A DNA stretch of 64,000 nucleotides from Cannabis sativa. Lineage: Eukaryota > Streptophyta > Magnoliopsida > Rosales > Cannabaceae. Every line of letters starts with the position of its first letter. The stretch's first letter is position 1. The DNA lies in contig NC_083603.1 of NCBI RefSeq assembly GCF_029168945.1, positions 22,134,001 to 22,198,000 of the forward strand, written 5' to 3'. A program made the translations under genes and the position numbers. Positions 9,900 through 21,118 of the stretch are shown piece after piece. The notes under the pieces are model-generated. The model was not told the origin of the DNA. It did no database searches and saw nothing but the letters and a program-made list of their open reading frames with translations.

Positions 9900-12800
9900 G
9901 GGACTTATCTTTGTTATGGAAGGATTGTTTAGATGTTAATATTATAAACTTTTCATGTAATCATATAGACTGTATTATAACTCTTCCTGATAATGAAACT
10001 TTTCATTTTACTGGTTTTTATGGTTCTCCTGATGTTTCTCAGCGTGTGTTTACTTGGGAATTGCTTGATAAAGTTTATTATAATGCTCCGAACCTCCTTT
10101 GGCTTATCATGGGGGATTTTAATAGTTATCTTTACTATAGTGATAAAATTGGTAGTGATCATTATAATGTTGCAAATATGGATATTTTTTCTACTTTTTT
10201 AAGTAAATTTCATTTATTACTCCTTCCTTTTATAGGTAATAAATATACTTGGAGTAATAATACTATTTTTGAAAGACTTGATTGGGCAATTGGTTCTGAT
10301 TCTTGGTTTAATTTATTTCCTTCGGCTGTTCTTTATCATTTACCATAGTATGGTTCTGATCATAGAGCACTGAAAGTAATGGTTAATCAACATGTGCCCA
10401 ACCGTAATCCCCATAGTACTAAGCGTTTCTATTTTGAAAATATTTGGCTAGAGAATCCGGATTTTTATACTACCCTTAATAGTGTCTGGTCCAATCATGA
10501 TTCCACATTAGGTGCTTATCCTAGGTTCCTTCATTCCCAAAAAGCTTCTATTGATTCTCTTACTTCTTGGGGAAAGTCTATTAGAAATGATTTTAAGCTT
10601 CGTATTTCTTATCTTCAGCAAGATATTGAGAGACTTCAGTCCTCTCACCATAGAGATAGAGATGCAATTTCTTCTATTAAATATTTTCAATCTCAACTTG
10701 ATGCTCTTTTATATAGAGAGGAGATTTATTGGCGTCAAAGGGCTAGAGTTAACTGGCTTAGGGCTGGAGATAGGAACACAACATTCTTTCATAGGTATGC
10801 GTCCAAGAGAAAACGTAATAATGCTATTCCTTTTCTTAGGGATGATAATGGTAATGTTGCAAGTAACTTAGAAGATTTGAGTGCTTTTGTTACTTCTTAT
10901 TTTGAAGATCTTTTTCATTGTAATGGTTGTGATACAGAGGCTGTTAGTCAAATTTTAGATTGCCTTGGTCCCCCTTTGGAGGAAATGGAGATTGATTTTT
11001 TGCAGCAGCCATTTACTTTTGAGGAAGTTAAAAGGGCTGTGTTCCAGCTCTCGGGAGATAAGGCTCCTGGTCTTGATGGACTTAATGCCTATTTCTATCA
11101 AAAGAATTGGGACACTGTGGGTAATGATTTAGTGTATGCAGTTCTAGACTGTCTAAATAATGGCGTAGATTTTTCTGAGGTTAATTCTACCTTGATTGTC
11201 CTTATTCCTAAAAAAAAGAGGGCTAGATCTCTTAAAGACTTTAGACCAATTAGCCTTTGCTCCACTTTTTACAAGATTATTTCTAAGGTCTTAGCAAATA
11301 GGTTGAAATTGGTTCTTCATAAAATTATCTCTCCTTTCCAAAGTGCTTTTGTGGCTGGTAGAATCATTTTTTACAATATTTTGATTGCTCAAGAGGTGGT
11401 TCATGCTATCAATGGAAGGAAGAATGGTAAGAGTGGTTGGGCAGCCTTGAAGCTTGATATGGCCAAGGCTTTTGACAGGGTTAACTGGCACTATTTGGAA
11501 AGTGTAATGTTGCATTTTAATTTCCCTGTTTCTTTTGTTGCTTTGATCATGAAATGTATTACCACTTCCAATCTTTCATTTCTGATTAATGGCTCAATCA
11601 CTGGATCGGTTAAGCCTTCCCGTGGAATCAGACAGGGGGATCCGCTTTCACCCTACCTTTTTCTTCTTTGTGCTGAAGGATTGTCTTCCCTTCTATGTGC
11701 TCATCAAAATTCTGGTACTCTTAAGGGTGTAGCTATTTCAAGGAGGGCTCCTTCTATTTCCCATCTTCTATTTGCTGATGATAGTCTCATTTTTTGTTCA
11801 GCTGATAGGGAGTCTTGTAATTCTCTCAGTCATATTTTTAATCTTTATTCCCTTGCCTCTGGGCAAGTTATTAATTTTGCTAAATCCTCTATTCTCTTTT
11901 CCCCTAATACTCCTCAGGATGTTAGAAGTCTTTTCTTTGCCACTTTTGACCTTGAGGATAGGCCTTTTGTTAGTAAGTATTTAGGTTTGCCCCAATGCCT
12001 TGCTAGATCAAAGTATCAGTCTTTTGCCTTTCTTAAGGATAAAGTGTTGTATGTGCTTACTAATTGGTCTGGTAAGTGGTTTTCTAAAGCTGGTAAGGAA
12101 ATTCTTCTTAAGGCTGTTATTCAGGCAATCCCAGCTTATGCTATGGCTTGTTTTAGGCTCCCTGTTAAATTATGTAAGGGAATTGAGGCTGCGATGGCTA
12201 GGTTCTGGTGGGGTTCTTCAGGAAACAACCATAAAATTCATTGGAAATCCTGGAAAAAACTTTGTCAATCTAAATATATAGGGGGGTTAGGTTTTCGCTC
12301 ATTAATTCATTTTAATCAAGCTATGCTTGCAAAGCAGGCTTGGAAAATTTTTAAACAACCTGACTCTTTATTATGCCGTGTCCTTAAAGCCAGATATTTT
12401 CCCAATTCTTCTATCCTGGAAGCTGTTCCTGGTCATAACCCTTCTTATGCTTGGAGGAGCATTCTTTGGGGAAGAGATTTGATAGCTTTGGGTCTTGTTT
12501 GGAAGATTGGGGATGGGGAAAACATTTTTACTATTGGTGATCATTGGCTCCCCAATAACAAATATCTTTGCTATAAGGATGAAAATGTGCCTCCTTCACC
12601 TAAGCTCTCTTTTTTTATTTCTGATTCTGGGTTTTGGGATTGTAGAAAGCTTAGGCAGTATTTTTCTGAATCTGATGTCCAGGATATTCTTAATGTTCCA
12701 ATTACTGGGTTTTTTGGAAAAGATGAACTTATTTGGTCTAGAGATGGTTCAGGTCTTTTCACCGTTAAGTCAGCCTATCATTTGGCTCTCTCTTATCAAG

Positions 12801-13771
12801 ATATTCCATCTACTTCGTCTGTTATTAATTCCAGGAAATTCTGGAATAAAGTTTGGCATTCTAAAGCCCCTCCAAAAATTAAACACTTCATTTGGAGAGT
12901 TGTGTCTCACACCCTTCCAGTTGCTTCTTCTCTCTTTTCTCGTCATATTATAGATTCTCCACTTTGTTCTTTTTGTAAAAGTAATTCTGAGACGGTTCAT
13001 CATGCTCTGTTAGGGTGTTCCAGATTGAAAAAGGCTTGGAAATCCTCTAGGTTTGTTGATTTTTATCTTAAATTTAAACATCTTGATATTACTGATTTTT
13101 TGTTGACCTCTTTTGAGGTGTTAGATAAGGAATATGTTGGCATTTTGTTTTGCTTTCTTTGGGCATTATGGAATAACATAAATAACTATATACATCATAA
13201 GCATGTTATCCCTGTTAATGATACTTTTGATTGGAGTATAAACTACTTTTTTCAGTATATGGATGCTCAGCAAAAACTTCAGCAGACTCGTGTGTTGGCT
13301 CAGACTTCAAATAGGGAGTCGGCAAGTGCTTCTGGTTCTTATTTACAGGTCTTTACTGATGCCGCCATTGATGTTCGTGGCCAAAAGCATAGTTATGGTA
13401 TTGTGGTGGCTGATGAGTCTGGTGTTGTCAAAGCTGGTGTGGCTAAACCTTGTATTGGAAGTATCCGTGTTGTTATGGCAGAAGCTAAGGCCATTTATCA
13501 TGCTATTTTTTGGGTGCAGTTACTTCATCTTCCAGTGGATACTTTAAAGACTGATTGTAAAACTATTGTAGATAAACTTAATTATTGTAATTGGAATGCT
13601 AGTCCTCTGGATGATGTCTTAGTAGGGATTAAAAACTTATTATCTTTCAGTCCTAACCTGAGAATTGAACATGTGTATCGAGAGTCTAATCAGTTGGCTC
13701 ATTGGGTTGCAAAATTTGGGTTAGGACTAGATAATGAGATTGTGTGGAATGGTTCTTTGCCATCCATTTAA
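9681..13771 (+). pseudogene. LINE1 ORF2: endonuclease, reverse transcriptase, zf-RVT, RNase H-like (frameshifted)
   Basis: It starts SLLSWNARGLGS, with METR carrying the catalytic Glu of an APE-type endonuclease. The frame is lost at a T12-G24 run (9867-9902) and resumes two frames over with GFYGSP, GDFN and SDHRAL. A TAG stop lies at 10346-10348, just before YGSDHRAL. The remaining 1,130 codons (10379-13771) are open: RT with GDKAPGLDGL, KLDMAKAFDRVNW, RGIRQGDPLSPYLF and FADD (11771-11782); zf-RVT (FWNKVWHSKAPPKIKHFIW, then CSFC); and an RNase H-like tail (FTDAAI, AEAKAI, TDCK). The usual ITDN before the RT core reads IFYN. It cannot make a full ORF2 protein as read. Confidence 0.88.
9867..9902. 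repeat. T12-G24 homopolymer inside LINE1 ORF2
   Basis: Twelve T are followed by 24 G within the endonuclease domain, where LINE2 has only a seven-G run. It causes the frame change of ORF2. A 24-G run is rare in such AT-rich DNA and could fold as a G-quadruplex. Its exact length may also be a sequencing or assembly artefact. Confidence 0.8.
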
Positions 13772-13948
13772 CTTGTTTGCTTTGTACTGTCCGGTTTTTT
13801 CAATGAAGCACAAGTTAATTTCAAAAAAAAAAAAAAACATGAGTTCACCCCTTTCAAAAGATATGATTTTTTTTATTTAAGATTTTAAATTAATTTAATA
13901 ATTTGAATTTTTTTATTTTTTTTCTAAACAATAGTTCATGTGGTATGT

Positions 13949-14384
13949 AGTGTATGTGGTACAGTGGTTATACCCTAATAGGGAACGTTCTTACTCATTT
14001 GTTAAGTCTTGTAAATAGGTGTATGGGAGCCTAGATACAAGTCGATATTATGTGATATGTTATATGTTTTTCTTGCTGAGTCTGTCGACTCACAATTCTA
14101 CTTTCATGTGTAGGTAAAGGAAAGGTGAAGGCTGAAAAGGAGTGAACTTGAGCTAGGATGAGGTTGTACATGTCATGACGGCGCGACCTGGAGTGTTCGG
14201 TCTCGGAACATCTGGGGTTATCATTTTGTAGTCACTGTGCGACCTGAATTTTGTATTTTGAATATTTTGTAAAAAGTTTATCAGCGGGATCCCGACACTT
14301 GTAAATATTTTTATAAAGTTTATAAAGTTTCTTAGTTTATACGAAAAGTTTTAATTTGACACAATTTTAAAGAAAATTCTTTGA
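13949..14384 (+). repeat. Fragment of a Tekay-type LTR
   Basis: It aligns by eye with 60529-60982 of the plus-strand Tekay LTR, including the cgcgacctggagtgttcggt core and the cgggatcccg motif. Both LTR ends and the rest of the element are missing, and substitutions are frequent, so it is an old relic. It lies inside the hAT-type element. Confidence 0.8.
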
Positions 14385-15408
14385 ATATTATACTCTTAAA
14401 AAATAAAATTAATTAATATAATATGATAGAATTTTAAAACTATTAAATTAATTGAAATCTTAAATCAAATATAAGTAAAGAAAAGAAAAGAAAAGAAAAT
14501 TTAACTTCTAAAGTATTGAACTGATGACACAAATAATTATTTTAAGAGTGATTATTATAAAATTCTTATAAGTTGAATATGTTATAATTTTTTATAAGTA
14601 TAATTATTGTTTTAAAAATAAATTTAATTAAAATATTTTTAATGTAAATTTGAAATAAAAAAATTATATATTTAAAACTAAATTTTAAATAAAAATAAAA
14701 TAGAAAGATTAAAAAAAATAGGTTTGGAGTTTCCTAGTTGAACATACAATTAATAGTATTCAAGATTAATTATCAATAAAAAAAAATATTAATTATGGTG
14801 TATTTTTCAAAAGTTAATTTGAGTCATTGGATTAAATCAATGACTATAAATTGCTATTCCTATTGATAGATAAAATACCCAATCCCTACTATAATAGCCC
14901 CATACTATTAAGAATTATATTAACTCTCTTTCTATATATTTATAATATTAATTATAATTAAACTAATTTTTTGATATATTAATTAATAGAGTAAATTTAC
15001 AGTTTGAAAACATTAATGTATTAATTCAAATTATATTATTTTCTATATATGTTAAATACTCTAGCTGTTATAAAATATGAATAAGCACCACGATTATGCT
15101 ATTGCTAATTATTAACTATTTCATATGAATATGAATAGTCCTTTTGAAGAGTATTAAATATTAATCCTAAATATTTTTTACTTTAAAATTAAATGTATAA
15201 ACTTATTTGCAATATCAAACTTTTTTAATAAACGGGTTCCCGTTATAGTGTTCATTACTGACGGGGATTCCCCATCTCGTCTCCTGCTATAGTTTATACA
15301 TGAACGGGGCGGAGATGAGAGAAAATAAATAATGAGAACCAAGAACGAGGACGGAAAATGCATTTTCTGCACCGCCCTGTACCCCATGTGCATCCCTACA
15401 TATGAGTA

Positions 15409-15730
15409 TGAAATAGGGATTTTTACATTAATATACATAATTACAAAACTATTTACAATAATAATCTTAGACAAATAATCAACAAAAATTAACGTTACAC
15501 GTTAGCAAAAAATACTGTGTATTCAATATTAGCTAAGAATACTGTGTATTCAATTATAAAAACAAAACTTAAAAAACATAAATAAGTAGACTCTTGCACC
15601 TTTAGCTTTTATTATTATTATTTTTTCTAGTTGTCTTTCCTAAACTAAAAACATGTGTCTTCTTTTTTTACTTTTAAAAAAATATTCATTTCTATTTTAG
15701 AATAGATTTTTCAAAAAATAATTCTAGTTG
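15409..15730. other. AT-rich spacer
   Basis: There is no ORF or repeat structure of note. Two short copies of aatactgtgtattcaat occur at about 15511 and 15539. Confidence 0.5.
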
Positions 15731-16465
15731 TGTTAGAGATTTTATAACAATGGAAGAAAATCAAGATTTATTACAACTCTATTGTAAAATAATACAAGGA
15801 CTAAAATAAGAGATTGATTAAATATATGTTACAATACATATATATACACTATATATATTACATATATATATATATGAAAAGTAGAAGAGAAGATTACAAC
15901 ACATGTAATATAATATATGTATATATATAACAATAGAATAATATATATATATAAACACTCACTTACAACCTTGAGTGTAGATTAGTGGGGATCACCATGA
16001 CTTGAACAAGGTATAACACCTTTGTCCAAAAGCTTATTTCCCCCTATCTCTAAGCACTAAGAGAACTCTCTAGGAAATAGCTTTGGGAATTATCAAGCCT
16101 TTTAGGGTTTTCTAGCAAAGTGCTTTCTTGATAGAAAACTTCTTCTCCAAAATGAGCACCTTAGACCTCTTTATATAGTGTTTAGGATATCACCATTTGA
16201 AATTCAAACTCATAACCCCTATAGATGTTATGGACTCAAATGTAACTCTTACACACACCATAACTCCTATAGCATTAAGAATTTCAAATAAAGGTGTGTA
16301 ACATCTTTTACACTCTTAATATTGGTGATAATGGTGGAGGTTACTCATAGTAACAACTCCCCAAATGTTACAAAAAGATGACAACTAATATAGTCATATG
16401 TTACATATTATTAGTTTATTACACATATTTAATCTATATATTATATTATTATAAATAATATAACA
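15731..16465 (-). repeat. LTR (3' LTR in element orientation)
   Basis: 735 bases running tgttagagattttataacaa to aaataatataaca on the plus strand. It is nearly identical to 19029-19767. Differences seen by eye include ggaagaaaa/ggaaaaaaa, ctaagagaac/ctaagggaac, cacttaca/cactcaca and two TA-repeat lengths. Confidence 0.92.
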
Positions 16466-16476
16466 ATCCCCCACTA
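16466..16476 (-). other. Polypurine tract of the non-coding LTR element
   Basis: The minus strand reads TAGTGGGGGAT immediately before the LTR start TGTTATA. A second similar tract (AAAGTGGGGGAATG) lies about 100 bases further in, at 16560-16574, and is likewise followed by TGTTATATT. Confidence 0.75.
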
Positions 16477-19028
16477 GATTAAATATTATCTCTTTAGTAA
16501 CAAACTTGTAACATTTGTAACATTTATTTAATCAATCAAAAATATTATATCAAAATATAACATTCCCCCACTTTGATTGACTAAATACACACTTCTAAAG
16601 AAATCTTGCTTAGGTGCATTAGGTAAAATGTCTTTCGACTTGAATTTTACCTTAGTGTAGTTACCACAAAGTTTGATGAAATTTTGGTTGCCGTAGCATT
16701 GAACCATTATTCCTTTAATACAAACCGGTGATAACACACACACCCTCGCTAATGCTCACTTGAGACCGCATGTCTCGCTCTTGCACCGTTAATGGCCATG
16801 TGCAAAATTCCAATTCATGGACTCTCTAGAGAAGACTCCCAATTCTCATAAGAGGCGGCACCACCTCTAGCCCATATAGGTGGAGTTTTAGTGTCTCACC
16901 ACTCTTTAGACACTTCTTAAGCTTAAGTGAGTTTTCTTAAGCTTAAGCTCCATTAAAAAACCTTTCGGTTTTAACCCTCAATTTTCACCACATGTACTCA
17001 TTCATAGATGAGACAATTGAGTACCATATTCACTCTATTGACTTGTTATTACCTATTGAACTTAAGACTAGATGTTTACTAGTGTTAAGATAGGTTACCA
17101 TCAATGAGCAAAACACTGAGGGAGTTTAGGTTCCATCCCTCGAAAATTCATGCTTTAATCTTGTACGGAGATTAAGCGATTTGTTATAACCTCTCACTAT
17201 TGATTCCATGTGAATCATGCATGCCAAAATATAGTGTTCACTTTGTGACCACTTTTCTCCTTAAGTACTTAAGCTTTGAAAATTCAATCATAAAAGATTA
17301 ATTTTCACACAACTCAAATTCTCAATAATTTTGATACCAAACATATTAAAAATACACCAATTTAGACACCAAACATGTCTAAATTCTCATATTTTATTTT
17401 TAGACACCAAGTATGTCTAAACTTTCTCATATTAGAGTATACACCCCCACACTTTCACATTTCATTATCAAGACAATATCTTGATTTTAAAATATAGAAG
17501 ACCACTTTGTCTCTATAACTCTTTTAATTAATTTCCTTCTTGAAATTATTTTCACTTAACTTTGACACCAAAATATGCCAAAATTTTACATATACACATA
17601 GCCAAATTTGATTTAGAATTTGAATTCAAATTCAAATAAATTAATCAATAATGTCTCAACACATTTTGATTAAATTTGTGGCTCACCCCCACATTTTTAC
17701 CATAAAGTGTATATAAAATATCACTTTTGTGTATTTTCTTCTTCAAATGACTCTTTAAGGCCACTTTAAAAATACCATTTGACATTTTTAGTTTTCTCAA
17801 CAAAACTAAAATATCAAACTCACATTACTACTCATAAAATATGTGATTATTTTTACACATAATTTTAAGGTTATCTCCTTATTGAGATTAGCCCAAAATT
17901 ATACCAAAGTTAACAAAATTCTCATCAATTTTGTTCACAACTTTGATGATTTAAGATTCAAAATTGCTTCTCCAATTTTGTTATCTTTTCACTATTTTTG
18001 AATCCACATTGATTCATTTACTTTTGAGTCCAAAATTGCTCTTCCAATTTATGGTTCATTTCACAAGTTTGGATTCACTTTTAATCCATTTGTTCTTGCT
18101 TATGACAATGCAAGTCCAATAAAAGTGTAACTCTCATAGCTCACTTTTTCTTATCTCAAATATGAGATGCTTATCTCTTATAACCCAATAAAAGATGTAA
18201 CTTCTCAAAAGCCATCTTTTATTATCTCATAAAGTGAGATGTTCACTACCAAATTGAAAAAGAATTTAAAATATTCTTTATTCACAAAATAGATGATAAT
18301 AATTTCCACATCAATAGCAATAAACAATATTATATTATTACTATCAACATTATTATCATACTATATAACTCATACATTAATATAATATGTATGTTACTAA
18401 TCAACATCTTATATGTAACATACACATGAGATCAATATTAAATTCACAATATATATGTTACATATCTCATATATATATAACATATATACTATAATATACA
18501 TATATATCATATACACATAATATATACATTAATTACACAACTATATATATTATATACCTCACACATATATAATATATACACTTTTACATGCATGATATAT
18601 ATTATATACACATATATATAACATATATTGTATATGCATGTCTCATATAAATACATAAAAATAATTATTTCTACATATTTAATCTCACTAATATATATAC
18701 ATGCTCTACATATATAATATATATTATATCACATATACATGTTATATATTATATATCTCACATATATACATATAATAACATATAAAATTCAAATATCATA
18801 TTATATATCACTATATATATTAATATATACAAACACATAATCACATATATGTCACATATATATAACTCATATATATATCATATATATTACTATCATATAA
18901 AATAGTAAATCACATAATATACACCACCATGCTCACCCATGAATGGTTTTCACATAAAATCTCTTATCCTTGTATTATCACAATCTAGATTTATCTCATC
19001 TTCCATTGAAAAGGGTTAAGCTTTTGAT
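16477..19028 (-). other. Internal non-coding region of the LTR element
   Basis: No gag, protease, integrase or RT motifs in any frame. The first 1.7 kb has mixed composition with recurring phrases (acaccaaacatgtctaaa-like). 18280-18930 is a dense maze of TATATA, ACATATAT and similar words. The minus-strand start of the region (ATCAAAAGCTTAACCC, next to the 5' LTR) only loosely resembles the initiator-Met tRNA site TGGTATCAGAGC, so the primer site is degraded or different. Confidence 0.6.
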
Positions 19029-19767
19029 TGTTAGAGATTTTATAACAATGGAAAAAAATCAAGATTTATTACAACTCTATTGTAAAATAATACAAGGACT
19101 AAAATAAGAGATTGATTAAATATATGTTACAATACATATATATACACTATATATATTACATATATATATATATATGAAAAGTAGAAGAGAAGATTACAAC
19201 ACATGTAATATAATATATGTATATATATAACAATAGAATAATATATATATATATAAACACTCACTCACAACCTTGAGTGTAGATTAGTGGGGATCACCAT
19301 GACTTGAACAAGGTATAACACCTTTGTCCAAAAGCTTATTTCCCCCTATCTCTAAGCACTAAGGGAACTCTCTAGGAAATAGCTTTGGGAATTATCAAGC
19401 CTTTTAGGGTTTTCTAGCAAAGTGCTTTCTTGATAGAAAACTTCTTCTCCAAAATGAGCACCTTAGACCTCTTTATATAGTGTTTAGGATATCACCATTT
19501 GAAATTCAAACTCATAACCCCTATAGATGTTATGGACTCAAATGTAACTCTTACACACACCATAACTCCTATAGCATTAAGAATTTCAAATAAAGGTGTG
19601 TAACATCTTTTACACTCTTAATATTGGTGATAATGGTGGAGGTTACTCATAGTAACAACTCCCCAAATGTTACAAAAAGATGACAACTAATATAGTCATA
19701 TGTTACATATTATTAGTTTATTACACATATTTAATCTATATATTATATTATTATAAATAATATAACA
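19029..19767 (-). repeat. LTR (5' LTR in element orientation)
   Basis: 739 bases, the partner of 15731-16465. It is followed by the target duplication agttg at 19768-19772. Confidence 0.92.
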
Positions 19768-19772
19768 AGTTG

Positions 19773-20291
19773 TACCACTAATTATTTTAGCTCAAAAAAG
19801 TACTAGCATGATCAATTTTTGAAGATGATCATTTTAATATGTGTAAAGCATATATTTTTGTGTTAGTATCTAAAAGGTAACTAAATGTCTTAAACAAAGT
19901 TTACAATACCACAAATTCTTAAAGTTAGTAGAAAGTGTTTTATTATTTTAGATCTAAAAGTTACAATGTAGTATTTTAAATAAGTCAACTTTATAGAGTA
20001 ATTTTGATAAATTATTAAAAAAATATCTTATAAGAAAATTACTACATAGTTTATTAATAAAATTTATAAATAATATTATTATAAAAATTGGTTCCTTATC
20101 ATTATGCCAAGAAGATATCAATGAGTTACCTTTTATAAAAAAAAAAAAAATATGTTATTATTTCTAGGGCAATTTACAATTTTGTATATTTTATATTAAT
20201 TAAGTATAAAATACGTGCAAAAAAAACTTATTACTATTTTCTCAAACATTTTTTATACGGTTAGAAACTTTTTTTCTGTTTTTTTTTTAAA

Positions 20292-20322
<31 letters not shown>

Positions 20323-21097
20323 GTAATAATTATGGAGCTTTGGGTGACTTTTCTAACTTGTATTTGATATATGGATGTTAGAAACACACATTGGCCAAAA
20401 ACTTCCCATTCTATGTGGTGGCCCACCACTGCGACTATTTGTGCCAAAAAATATATTTACTCTGTGTCATAATAAATACTATAATTTTTACCGTAAGCAA
20501 AAATAACATTAAATCCAAATAAGATGTTTTTATCATAAAAATATATTACATCAGTTTCATTAAAATATTAGAGACTAATTTGCGGCGTAAATACTTAAGT
20601 TTCATTATCGGTTGTAGATAAATAAATAAGTTTAATTTTTGACAGTAATAATACCTAACTTTGTTTGTTTACTCCGTACAGTTAGCCTAACTTTTTGCTA
20701 ATTCAAGTTGTCTGGCAATACATTCATCCTCGGGGAGCAGATGACTAGGAGGTTGTTTGGCTTTAGAGTTTAAAAACTGTTTTCTGTTTTTTAAAATTGA
20801 AAACAGTTTTTAAAAACTATTAGTGGTCGTTTGGCAAAAATTTTTAAAAACTGTTTTTTAAAAATTAAGTTTTAAAAAACTAGAAAACAGAAAACATCTC
20901 AATGTTGTTTTTAATTTTCAAAAACAATTTTTTTTGTCTAACATATTATATATTATATTTTGCTCACATACTCGGATCATATACCCAAAACCATACACGA
21001 ACCTAGACCCGGATGGGTTAATGTCATGGTATGGTGCTAAAATATTGATTTTTTTCGTAAGAAAAAATCTAAAAACAGTTTTTAAAAATTTGTGCCA
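19773..21097. other. AT-rich spacer with a possible degraded Tourist-like MITE
   Basis: 19773-20750 has no gene, and a (TA)n run sits near 20301-20321. From about 20750 (ggttgtttggctttagag, then repeated aaaactgttttct phrases) the sequence looks like one arm of a MITE. Its other arm would be aaaactgaaaacacagctaaa at about 22535-22565 (also 70-98 in copy A). The ends match only weakly and I could not find a target duplication. Confidence 0.35.
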
Positions 21098-21118
21098 AAC
21101 ACCATTAAATTTTTAAAA

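Larger units (their letters stand above)
7708..13836 (+). mobile_element. Full-length L1-type LINE (LINE1)
   Basis: A 6.1 kb non-LTR retrotransposon with a 5' leader, ORF1 (8272-9684), ORF2 (9681-13771, broken), a short 3' UTR and a poly(A) tail at 13823-13836. Fifteen-base target duplications flank it. The layout (DUF4283/zinc-knuckle ORF1; endonuclease, RT, zf-RVT and RNase H-like ORF2) is that of plant L1-clade LINEs. It is inserted within the hAT-type element 7225-15398. It resembles LINE2 (42059-48034) in structure and protein motifs but is clearly diverged in sequence, so they are related and not sister copies. Confidence 0.93.
7225..15398. mobile_element. Non-autonomous hAT-type element, split by LINE1
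   Basis: The ends read TAAGGATGCA and, complemented, TAGGGATGCA. Eight-base direct repeats catatgag flank them at 7217-7224 and 15399-15406, with a match of up to 12 bases if end bases are counted. Short terminal repeats and an 8-bp duplication fit hAT. Just inside both ends lie G-rich subterminal motifs (ggggacgagg, ggggacgggg, acggggcggag). Without the LINE (7708-13849) the element would be about 2.0 kb. It has no transposase ORF. It carries an old Tekay LTR fragment (13949-14384) and otherwise AT-rich filler at 7430-7692 and 14385-15216. Confidence 0.7.
15731..19767 (-). mobile_element. Complete non-coding LTR retrotransposon (LARD-like, probably Copia-derived)
   Basis: Two LTRs (15731-16465 and 19029-19767) begin TGTTAGAG and end TATAACA. 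Five-base target duplications agttg flank the element at 15726-15730 and 19768-19772. The polypurine tract (minus strand AGTGGGGGAT) directly precedes the left LTR, so the element points left and the right LTR is its 5' LTR. The inner 2.56 kb (16466-19028) has no ORF with gag or pol motifs. Only a handful of substitutions and (TA)n length changes separate the LTRs, so the insertion is recent and must have used another element's proteins. Confidence 0.88.

Noticed and set aside
9953..13003. Numerous 60-150 codon ORFs on other frames within the LINEs and gypsy elements
   Set aside because: They are shadows of the ORF2 and pol frames, with no independent motif.
13949..14384. A complete solo LTR
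   Set aside because: Both ends of the Tekay LTR are missing and no target duplication is seen.
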